From: Xiphydria camelus
Taxonomy: Eukaryota > Arthropoda > Insecta > Hymenoptera > Xiphydriidae
Assembly: GCA_963678675.1 (NCBI GenBank)
Contig: OY783197.1
Coordinates: forward strand, 9,241,647 to 9,305,646
DNA length: 64,000 bases
Reading direction: 5' to 3'
A model generated the notes under the pieces. It worked only from the letters and a program-made list of their open reading frames with translations, was not told where the DNA came from and did not search any database. The stretch's first letter is position 1. Each line of letters opens with the position of its first letter. The position numbers and the translations under genes are program-made. Of this stretch, positions 30,959 to 42,200 are shown one piece after another.

Positions 30959-31774
30959 ATTAAGAACTCGATGATGCTCAAGTTCTCTAGGTCGCAGCAT
31001 TTTCGCGTCTGTCGGTGCTCCGAGGAACGGCTATTGTAGCCTTCCTTTCCACGCGTGCGATTGAATCATGATTATAATTTTATCTAAGTCAGAGCTCTGG
31101 AGAATCAAAATTAATAGATCTCTCTTCTTTTTTTATAAATGAGTCTTTCCCTGCGAGGTAATTTCGCGCGACACATTTTAGATTATAGTTCTTTTTTAAT
31201 AGGACGATAGAAGCTCATAGAAACGTCGGGAAAATTTTGTTTTCTCTCTTCGCTCTTTCACTCAGAAAATGCAAGTTTAAATTTAAAATTTACGCACGCG
31301 GGTCTCTAATCGCGAGAATCTCAACGGTATCCAATAATATCAACCAAAGAAGTCATCTACCATTGCATTGTCTTCTATAAGTAACATTTAAATTTATCTA
31401 GGTAGACATTATACCTTTCTTCAATTCGCGTGATTGCAGAGTTTTCAGGAGCAGAAGTGATACATCCGTCGTACGATGTAGAATATGAAAACATTTTAGA
31501 TTTGCATTGATACACTTTTGTAAGATACCTCGGCATTAGACATCAAGTCGTACAACGCTCTTTGTATACTTTTTAGATAGGGTCGCGTATACTTAAAAAA
31601 ACGATAAAATTGTACCGCTCTATGTAATCTCAGAGTAATGTCACCGCGTGATAAATCTTAAGTTGTAGCGATTTAAAAGTTTATAGATTTTAGAATATAT
31701 TTTGTCCGATACGAGATTTGGATCAAATGGTGCAATTTTACGTTGTAATTACTATTATTGTGTGACGACCCTTA

Positions 31775-32043
31775 TTCGCTATTTACATTAAGTGAAGCGC
31801 TCTCTTGTGACGAATTTTGAAACTGCTGTTGGTAGTATAGCCACAGCAGCGGAGAACTTATAATAATCTTTAATTTTCACCTTCAGGTCATAGGGACAGT
31901 GCAAATATGTAAATAAACACACGAATTCTCAATTAAACGCATACAAAATTAAAAACTTTATGGCCGCGATTGTGTCTATACTTCCATTCGCCGCCATGAT
32001 ACTTACGAACGGTGGCGCCACCAACGGTAATGTAAATAGCGAA
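31775..32043. mobile_element. 269-bp TA-flanked MITE in the right arm only
   Basis: The ends TTCGCTATTTACATTA are exact inverted repeats flanked by TA. The left arm of the palindrome shows the empty site (CTATAAGGGTCGTC region, about 21965). Confidence 0.8.
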
Positions 32044-32630
32044 TAGTTTTTTGAGACTGAACACATTCTTGTTGGTGAGATATCGAATGTTTGGACGTGT
32101 TTTGTACCTGATGCTTTTATCGACGACTCGAAAATAAAAGTTATTGTTACGAAAATATAAATATATTGTGTTATAGATATCTTTTATTTACCGGGCACGT
32201 ATTTTCTTTGGATTTCTGATTCTTGGTAATACGTCAATGTCATCATCAGATGATGATTAAAAAACTGGTACATCAATCAACTATTTCAAAATTAATAACA
32301 ATTTACCACAACGATCAGGTTATGATTATGTCATGAAAGAATAAAGACGTCAAAAACAAAAAGTTAGGTTATACTGAGAATAACAACGAATTTCATTTAT
32401 CGCGCCGGAACAGCTGTCAAAACGACCAAATGTCATGCGCAGTACGTACTTCTTACTACCAACCTAAAAATAATTTTAGATGGCCAACGCTTATACCTGG
32501 AATAGTTATCCCAGGCAAACTTGGAGCTGGTAAAACGCCTGCGCTTTATACCAGGTATAAAAAAGAGTATAAATTTATCCTCGGTATACTTATTCTAGGT
32601 ATAACTTGGCTTTGGTAAAACTGGCCCTTA

Positions 32631-32841
32631 GTATGAACAAAATAAGGGAGAGCCAGTACCTACCACATTAGGGCAAAAAATTACGACAGCATCCTTATAG
32701 ATTCTTTGATAACTACAGAATGTCACAAAATTAAATTGGCTGTATCACACATCACGCATCAACTATTTTCCCATTCTGGATTCCAAATAAACTTTTCCTG
32801 ATTTTTCTTTGGGAAAGAGATGAAAACAATTCTTTTTCAGG
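32631..32841. other. Spacer, no feature seen
   Basis: AT-rich unique-looking sequence between the palindrome and a possible exon. Confidence 0.3.
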
Positions 32842-32946
32842 GTCATTTTTGATCCAGGAATGGCATTGAGGAACACAACAGGAATGGTTCGAAAGCTTGG
32901 AGGAAGACATTTCAGTTTCTTAGCAAAACTACAATCACCAAGATAA
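32842..32946 (+). CDS. Possible terminal exon of an unidentified upstream gene
   Basis: After a pyrimidine-rich acceptor TTCTTTTTCAG (ending 32840) an open frame encodes VIFDPGMALRNTTGMVRKLG and ends LAKLQSPR stop. The peptide is not AT-biased and looks like conserved coding sequence. It lies outside the transposon, 289 bp before the Cbp80 start, in the same direction. I do not recognise it; earlier exons would lie left of the big palindrome or outside the window. Confidence 0.3.
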   Translation, partial: VIFDPGMALRNTTGMVRKLGGRHFSFLAKLQSPR

Positions 32947-33234
32947 CAAACAACAATAACGAAACAAGATAAATAATGATAATAACAGTAAAAATATCAC
33001 TCGAAATCGGCGAATAGTAAACGTAGCAAATATGTACGTAGTGTACGAGAGATTAGTTCCGCATTCGGCCACCAGAGGTTACGTCGCTTAGCATGAAATC
33101 CAATCCCAATATTCAGTGAATTTGTGGTTAGAATTTCTCGAAACACAAGTGGAGATTAATTGTATAAATTTTGATATTCCTACGAGGTGCGAGAATACTG
33201 TTGCTAAAATTGTACGTACCACTTTTTGTAAGAA

Positions 33235-33274
33235 ATGAGTCGCCGCAGAGCACACGATGATGACGATGGATATG
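33235..33274 (+). CDS. Cbp80: Cbp80 exon 1
   Basis: Start ATG and 13 codons ([13 protein letters not shown]) plus one base, donor ATG|GTGAGT. The sequence upstream (32947-33234) is the likely 5' UTR/promoter; no TATA box was identified. Confidence 0.95.
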
Positions 33275-36200
33275 GTGAGTACATTTTATTTTTGATTATC
33301 TCTACATTTCCTCCGAAGTAATTGTTTTTCACGCGTCTATCTATATATCGATAAATTTGACAATTTTACTTCTCTGCCAATTCTAATTTTTGGTTCTATA
33401 TACATTTTTGCGTTTAGAAGGTTTTTTTCCACTACATTTGCATTCTAGCTTTCTCCCAAATGTTGTGAATTTTCTCAGACGATCAACGCATTAAATTGTT
33501 AAAACGCCCTGTAATGTTAAAAATCTTACTGGCAACTAGAATATTTATTCAATTTATTTGGTAACCGGTTTCTAGTCTGTGAAGAAACTGGTTTTTGATT
33601 ATTTGAGTTATCTCGGCTTCTATTTATACAATTTTGTAAAGAAGTTTATGCAATGAATGAATCTTAATAAATAAATTTCAGAATAAAAATTGTTCACAGA
33701 TCTATACATTTTTTGCTATATTTTTTATAGGAGTCTACATATGGAAAACCATTTTGCAGTCAATAAAGTGCTTTATCCTAGAGTATAAATTACACTTACA
33801 TAATAATTAATTATAATTATAACAAAAAAGCAAATTGTTGCAATTGACCCTATGGTCTCCCTTAAGTCTTATTAACCCTTAACCACTGTCGTGATAAATT
33901 TGTGACTCTCGTTTACATGTGCGTGCGGTCATGGTGACCGCAGGACAGCGGTTAAGGGTTAACATGCAGGAGTCGCAAAGAGAAGTTGCACTTTGCTGCT
34001 CTTTTTTGTCTTCTATCTTTCGATCTTTTGTAAAGAGTTTTTTTTCGTAATAGTTGCCTTATTGATATCTTTCATTTGCAAACTAAAGCTTCTTACCTAA
34101 ACATTCATACTTGGTTTAATCGAGACAAAATCTGCTCTCGAAAGTATTCGTCATTGATATCGTATATCCTTTATCATTGTCTATTATTTAAGTATTTTGC
34201 CTTACACCTGTATTGTGTGTAATACTTTAGAAAGGGTGTACAAGAAACGCAGACGAGTGTCGGAGAATCAGGAGATTGAGGACCGTCTTGAGTCTCTTAT
34301 TCTACGAGTGGGAGAAAAGTCAACCTCGTCTTTGGAGAGTAATTTGGAAGGTCTAGCATCCGTACTGGAGGCTGATCTCGGCGTCTTTCGCAGTAAAATT
34401 CTGCGAATTTTGACGGATTGTGCTATTAAGATGCCTGAAAAATGTACTATCTATACCACTCTCGTCGGGCTGTTAAATGCTAAGAATTTCAATTTTGGGG
34501 GAGAATTTGTTGACTATATGGTGAAGAATTTTAAGGATTCTTTGAAAGCATGCAAATGGGACGCAGCAAGGTATTCGTTAAGATTTTTGGCAGATCTTGT
34601 CAATTGTCATGTACTGTCCTGTGGCTCTTTGATGCAACTGTTCGATAATATGCTTGACGCAGCCAATGAAGACAGCGTTCCTCAAGTGAGAAGAGACTGG
34701 TACGTTCGCTTGCATACATTACGGTATTCTCATAAAACCTCTCTAATTTAATTGAAAAGAAAATAAACGCATGGTTTTTCGAAAAAGAGGCGCAATCTTT
34801 CGTAACTTCAGTGTTCGTATCTTTCTTTTATTTATTCCAACTCGTTAAAATCATATTTTTAAAAATAAAGTGTTATTAACACATTCACGACCGGCAATTT
34901 TTTTCTGTTTCTAATACTGAGTACCTGCGAAAATATTGAATTTCTGAAGGTGGTCGCTGCAAACTTGAATCGTTAAAGCAAGGATAAAAATGATAAAATT
35001 TGTTTTGAAATATCAATGTTGCAATTATGTGTTGTTTAAAATAAAGATTTTTATAATTTGTATGCTTGCTTTATAGGTAGACAATAGACCACTTGTTATT
35101 ATTGTGCTGAATTTATTTAGCATTATATTACAGGTATTTTGGAAAAGCCGAGTAAAAACAAAATTTAATATTTCTGGTTAGTGTGATATTTCGAAAAACA
35201 ATGACTTTTGCATAAAGGGACTACATAATTTGTATATATATGAAGTGACGTGAATTCACGTCAGCGGTCGCGAATGTGTCAAGACCAACCAAATAGGCAT
35301 TTTGACTAGTTTGAAAATACATTACAAATTGTTATCATCTCTCTTTATTGCTATCTAATTAAACTTATTTCAGTAAAATAACGAAAATATATAAATGTTT
35401 AATATTAAAAATCTTAACTTTAAAAGTTTTCTTTTTAAAATGCGGCCATTTAATTAGAACGGTTGGTGTGACGTCACATAATTGTAAACAAACAGTTCAC
35501 AACAACTTTTAGGTTAGGTTTGCTTTAGAATCGTTTTGTTTTGAGATTATTATTGGCACTGCACACCACTTGTAGTTCATTGTTTTTTAACAATTTGGTT
35601 TATTTTCAAAGCAACTAATTCTGACAGCTGCTGCTTGACGTTCATTTGTGTTTACAATTATGTGACGTCAGAGGGATCACGTGATTAGAGAGGCCGCTAG
35701 CTTGTCGTTTTTGGCGCCTTTTTAGCTATTTAAATTTGTTCCTCGATTTTTAGTGAATATATTGCTTATTTCATTAGAAATATTCATACAGCTTGTACAA
35801 AATTATATAATAAACCATTTCTGGTGGTTTCTCAATAGTAGTCAAATAGCCTATTGTTGAATTCCGTATCTCTTTTTTGTACCATAAATATTTCCCTTAC
35901 CCAAATGGTATACCTAATAAAGTTCTGTTTAGAAACCTGGACATTTTTAGAATAAGTCATTTGGTTTGATGTATTTCACTATTAAATATAAAGGGTGCTT
36001 TTTTAAAAGTACATGGAAATTCTTTTCCAATAATATTGTAAATAGCAACCGCCTGTACACTACTATCGCGAACTTTATTGTAGATCTATTTGTGTTCTAC
36101 AATTCGCCTATACATCATGTTTATACAGCATGTTAAAAGAGTCCTGGGACGGCCGAATATTTTGAAAAATATGCGTCGCATAGAAAAACTAAAAAAACAC

Positions 36201-39200
36201 GGTTTCAATATTTTTAAAAGTTCTATCCAGTCATACCAAACTCAACTCCCCCTCTTCCCTGCTGGGTGATGGGGGGTAACTTCAAAATTTTAAATGGAAA
36301 CCCCCAATTTTTATTGCAGATTCGGGTTTTACGTTAAAAAATAAGAAAATTTTGTCTGAAATATTTTTTTGTATCAGGGGTATATGGCACTCCAATCGAT
36401 GGCGGAAACATAAAAATACGAAATTCTAAAAATTCATGGAAAAAAACTTCAAAACGAAAAACAGAAAAAAATGGTTTCAATATTTTTAAAAGTTCTATAC
36501 AGTCATATCAAATTGTGCCAAGAATTAGAGAAATAACTGGTGATAATTTCCATGAAACTTGGTTTCAGCAAGATGGAGCTACACCACATTATGGTAGGGT
36601 TGTCCAAGCATTTTTGCAGGATCAATTCCCTGGTAGATGGATTGGGAGGAGAGGAAGTATCGAATGGCCTGATAGATCCCCCGATCTAACGCCTCTCGAC
36701 TTTTTCCTTTGGGGTTATTTAAAGAGAGAATAATGTATACGCGTAACTCGACCACAAAATTTAGACGAGCTGCGAAACCGGATTCTGCAGGAAGCAGCTT
36801 TAATTGATAGAGAGATGATCCGACGAGCTGTAATAGTTATTTTCGATACGAGTGCGTGAAGCGCATGTTTTTAACGAGTGTGAAGTTTGCCGCACGAGCG
36901 AAGCGAGTGCGGCAATCACACGAGTTAAAAACGGCGCGAAACGCACGAATATCGAATTTGACTTTTTGTCACCAGTGTCAAAACCGAGGTTGGAGCGTGG
37001 GCGCGGACGGGGTCCGGGGTGGGAGGGGGGTTGGGGGGGGGGGGCGGAGCCCCCCAAAAAGAAGATCACAAAACATATTTTTTGAAGAAAATAAAGAAAA
37101 AAATCAACGCATTTTGAAAGTTAGAGTAAAATTATAAACTTTTATCAATATAAAAAAAAATTAAATATGTATTTTTTGGACAACAAAAAAAATCAACAAG
37201 TTCATAGTGGGACACTGATAAGCAATAACGTGTCAACCAACACTGGTTCCATTGTTGAATAAAATCGGGATCCATTGTCACGAGTTTTTATTTATTTCAC
37301 ACTATAAAACTACAATTCACCGTTTTGTGGTTATGTGTACCGGCTTTCTGTCTCACCGTTTTGAGGTTATGTGTACCGGCTTTCTGTCAACTGTGTAGTC
37401 TCTCGGCGCATGCGCAGTGTTGGATATTCGGTTGGATTCACTGACTGCTAACTTCACGACTATTTCTCCAGTGCAAAAAAAAGTGTTTACGCACTGCGCA
37501 GGTACTTTCACGCACTGCGCAGGTTGTTCACACACTGAGTAGCTTCAGTGCGTGAAACACGATTTCACAAGCGTCGAGGACGATCGAAAAACCGAGGTTT
37601 TTGACACTGGGTGACAAAAATAATTTTTACGATCGAATAGTTGTTTGTCAAGAAGCTCAAGATTTTCAATTTGAGCATCTACTCTGAATTTAATTCCATT
37701 TGGTTTTGCTGCTAATCAAGTGCCCCAAAACTTGAGAGGCAAGGGGACACGTAAATCAAGCACCCCAAAGGGAACAGAACTCACTACGTTCACGTCGTTG
37801 TTCCTGGATAATGCTCAAAGTGAATCTAGTATTCTAATGGAAAATGAAATGTGGCCACAATGATAAGGGCCCCCATCTATGCAGCAGGGAAATCATGGAG
37901 TATAACCATGAAATTTAATTTTAGGCGTTCGTATTCTCACTCTCCCCCATTGATTGGAGCGCCATCTACCCCTGATACAAAAAAATGTTTCAGATAAAAG
38001 TTTCTTATTTTTTTAACGCAAAACCCGAATTTGCAATAAAAATTGGGGGTTGCCATTACAAATTTTGAAGTTACCCCGGTGGGGAAGGAAGGAGGGGGTC
38101 GAGTTTGGTATGGATAGAACTTTTAAAATATTGTTCCCGTGTTTTTTGTTTTTCGTTTTGAAGTTTTTTTCCATGAATTTTTAGGATTTCGTATTTTTAT
38201 GTTTCTCCCATCGATTGGAGCGCCATCTACTCCTGATACAAAAACAATATTTCAGGCAAAATTTTCTTATTTTTTAACGTAAAACCCGAATCTGCAATAA
38301 AAATTGGGGGTTTCCATTAAAAATTTCGAAGTTACCCCTCGCCCCCCAGCGGGGGTGGGGGACGTAGGAATTGATGGAAGCAAGGTGATTTGGAGTGAAT
38401 TAATTAACAAAACGTAACTGAGTGGAAGTGATATTTATTAAGCCAATACGACTTATGTCCTCACTCTTAGGAGAGCTCCGAGAGACTGACGCACAAAGAA
38501 AAACTTCTAATGCACTTGGTCCTTAGTTCTTTCTCTCTCCCTATCGTTTCATATAAACATATACGATATTTGAGAGCGGACCCTACGTGCTGCTTTCTTA
38601 TGAATAGTTCCCTTGTGAGATCATCGGTTCGCCGTATCAGATTATTTAATAAATCTACTGAGCTGATTTTTGCTAATACCAATACTCCCACTCAAAAATT
38701 AGATCATTTATATTTCTTATTAATTTCATTCATTATTGGGGAATACACTGATAGGTCCAACATTTGTTGCTAGGGTTTGGGAAAAACCCCAATGTATAAA
38801 AACCCAACCAGACCTTCGTTAAACATATAGCTTTTACATGTCTTTACATCTGTTTCAAAAGAAATACATGATTTTTGTTTGTCTATTAACGTCTTACATT
38901 TTGTTATTACATTTCTTTGTGTCTCAAATAAAGGATTATTATGTTTCCTCCCTCCTTTTTTTTTGAGTAAAAAGAAAAATAGAAAGTTGACGCTTAAGAG
39001 TTGACGCTTAAGAAGTTTTGGGATCCTGTAGACCAATCTGTTCACGAATGCTTAAGAATTTTATTAGAGGTAATGATTTCGTGAATGCATCCGCCAACTG
39101 GTTACCTGTGGAAATATATTTAATTATTACTTCTTTCTGTTCGATCTTTTCTCGTGAAAAGTGATACTTGACATCAATGTGTTTCGATCGTTTGTGATCT

Positions 39201-42200
39201 GTTGGATTGTTTGCTATAGCAATACATCCATTGTTATCTTCAAAGATAACTATTGGCTTCACTAATTCTACTTTAATGCTTAGTAAAAGTGATTTGAGCC
39301 AACATGCTTCTTTAATGCCCTCAAAAAGAGCCATGTACTCGGCTTCTGTTGAAGATGTTGCTACCGAGTTTTGCCTTTTTGTATTCCAACAGATCGTGTT
39401 GTGATCGAACATTTTGAATAAGTATCCCGTTGTGCTTTTGCGGTCGATTTCGTTGCCCGCCCAATCAGAATCTACATAGCCGATTAACAAATTTTCATAA
39501 TTATTTTTTCTGTAAATCAACTTGAGTTCTAATGACCCTTTAACATATCGTAAAACTCTTTTCAAGCAATGCCAGAGTTCTTTGTTGTTTTTAATTTGAT
39601 ATCGACTTAGCAAATTCAGGGCAGTACAAAGATCTGGCCTTGTACACAACATAGCGTACATCAAACAACCAATTAGGTTTTTACAAGGCGCATCATAAAA
39701 TTCGTCAGAGTTAAGTTCGGTATAATTTAATTTAACCTCTAATGGACTACTAGCAGGTTTACAGTCATTCATATTGAATTTCTGTAATATTTTGTTTAAA
39801 TACGAGCTCTGATCTAAAGTTATAATTCCATTTTTTCTTTCAATATTAATACCCAAGAAGAATTTTACTTCTTTCATGTCTACCATTGAGAATTTATTAA
39901 TTAAATACCCTTTAAAATTTATCATTGTATTCTCTTCGAATGTTATTATCAAAATGTCATCTACGTAAAGTAGAACGTAAATGTTTTTAATAACTTGACC
40001 TCTGTCTAAGATATACAAGCAATGATCAACTGAGGAGTTTGTGAATTCATGTTCTTTAAGTACTTTGTCAAATTTTTGAAACCAGCACCGAGCTGATTGT
40101 TTCAAACCATATAACGCCTTCTTCAGTTTACATACATAGTTTTGCTTTGACTCTACTCCCTCAGGTATTCGCATGTATATTTCTTCTATTAATGACCCAT
40201 TAAGAAATGCAGTTTTAACGTCCATTTGATGGATCATTAAATCGTTTTGATTTGCAAAAGCCAACATTAAACGTAAAGTTGTTATTCGTGCGACAGGAGC
40301 AAAAGTTTCACAATAATCAGATGGATATTGCTGGCTAAAACCTTTTGCAACTAGCCTTGCTTTATATTTAAGCGGGTTTCCCTCAGAATCATTTTTAATG
40401 TTAAAAACCCATTTGCAATCAACAATATTCTTTCCAATTGGGCAAGGTACTAATTCCCATGTATTATTTTGTAATAAAGATTCCATCTTATCTTTTATTG
40501 CCTTCTCCCACTTAAATCTATCATCTCGATCTCTTATTGCTTTATATGACTGGGGAATATCGTTTACCACCTGTGCACTTATTTGATAGCATTGTTCCTC
40601 ATTATAAGAAACAGGAGACATATTTTTAATTCGTGCACTACGTCGTGGTATAGGATCGTTTGATTTAGCTTGAGAGTTTATGTCGCTTTGCGGCATTTTC
40701 TTTACTTGATCTGTTTCCGCCACAGATTTATTTATATTACTCTCTTCGCTCCTACTGATTTCCATTTTATCATCAGTTTTCTGCCTTTTTATACTTGAAT
40801 TCTCAAATTCAATTTCATTAATGTGTACTGGACGTGAGATTTTAAAATTAACTTCATCAAATATAACGTCTCTAGCAATTATGAATTTATTTGTTTCGAC
40901 GTTCAGCACTTTATAGCCACTTTGGTGGTAACCAACTAATATCCCTTTGAATGACTTTTTATCAAACTTCCCTTTTCTTGTTTTATCAAGAATGTAAACA
41001 GTGCTACCGAAAATTTTTAGGTGATTTAATTTTGGTTTTCTATCGTGCCAAAGTTCGTATGGAGTTTTATTTCCATTAATGGCTTTTGTGGGGGTTATAT
41101 TAATTAAATACGTAGCGGTTAAAACTGCTTCCCCCCATAACTCCTTTCCCAAATTAGCCCCGTGTAACATTGCACGCGCTTTTTCGACTATTGTCCTGTT
41201 CATCCGTTCTGATATCGGATTTTGTTGAGGAGTGTGCGGTACTGTTAAATGATATTGAATCCCATTTTGTACACAAAATTCTTTGAATTCGTTAGACAGA
41301 TATTCACCCCCATTGTCACAATTAAGATAAGCAATTTTCGAATCGAAATGTGTCTCACTTTTCTTAACAAAATCTTGAAATACAGTGAATGTATCTGATT
41401 TGCGCGCAATTAAATAAACGACTGTATAGTGAGTATATTCATCGATAAAAGAAGCAAAATAGCTTTTTCCGTCAATTGTTGCAGGTAACATTGGACCACA
41501 TAAGTCTGAATGAATTATAAATAATGGCCTTTTTACGTGAGACCTATCTCTTGATTTTGCGAATGGGAGACGCGCCTGTTTCCCGTATATACAACCTTCA
41601 CAAATTTCATCCGTGGGATTTACGGCTTGTAATTGTTTATTATCAAGAACTAAATCGTTTCTTTTCATTTCTAAAAATTTCGATTTTTCTATATGCCCAA
41701 GTCGCTCATGCCAAAGTTTATACATTGTTTTCTCATTCGCGTTGGTTTGATTACACATTTTCTTACGAATGGTGAAATTAATACAACATAAATTGTTAAA
41801 TGACTCACCAGTTGCAATAACCTTGTCGCCTTTCTCAATCGTTACCTTACCATACTCTTTAAATGTTACTCGCATTCCAGCTTGTTGAATTCTGCTTACA
41901 GATAGCAGATTGTGAGGTAGATCAGGTGCGTACAGGACGTTGTCTAAGGTTCCTTGAACTCCTTGGTCTGTTGTCACCTCTATTCTTCCTCTTTTTATTG
42001 CAGTTATAGTTTCGCTCTTCTTTGCAATTGTTATTTCAATCGGTTCCTCCAAATCGGTTACAGTCCACTCATAAATGCGAAGCTCCCATTATCATCTTGA
42101 ATCTGGACAGTTTGTATTGTCCTTGGGCGGTCGTCAGTTTCTGTTGCAAAAGTAAGCATTGAGTCACTCAGGTGTTCGATGATTATAGCTTTTGCCACTC

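Larger units (their letters stand above)
21362..32627. mobile_element. 11.3-kb palindromic Harbinger derivative
   Basis: The ends read GGGCYRGTTTTACCAA in inverted orientation with TTA on each side (21359-21361, 32628-32630). Left arm 21362-22533 plus 27047-28424 pairs with right arm 30223-32627. Two partial Harbinger copies lie in inverted orientation around a centre that reads GGGCCGGTTTTACCAACACG. Insertions are the Mag-type element (left arm), AGGTTTGTTCC copy 3 (centre) and a TA-flanked MITE (right arm only). The arms also differ by a deletion of about 430 bp in the right arm that removed the transposase start. Confidence 0.7.

Noticed and set aside
34697..34750. Reading through the exon 2 donor into the next codons ([10 protein letters not shown])
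   Set aside because: The Cbp80 protein continues with YVFAVLST from exon 3, and GTACGT is a good donor; the read-through ends at a stop after about 17 codons.
36852..37137. Gly/Pro/Arg-rich frames around the G-run
   Set aside because: Direct consequence of the homopolymer G stretch; overlapping frames are open for the same reason.
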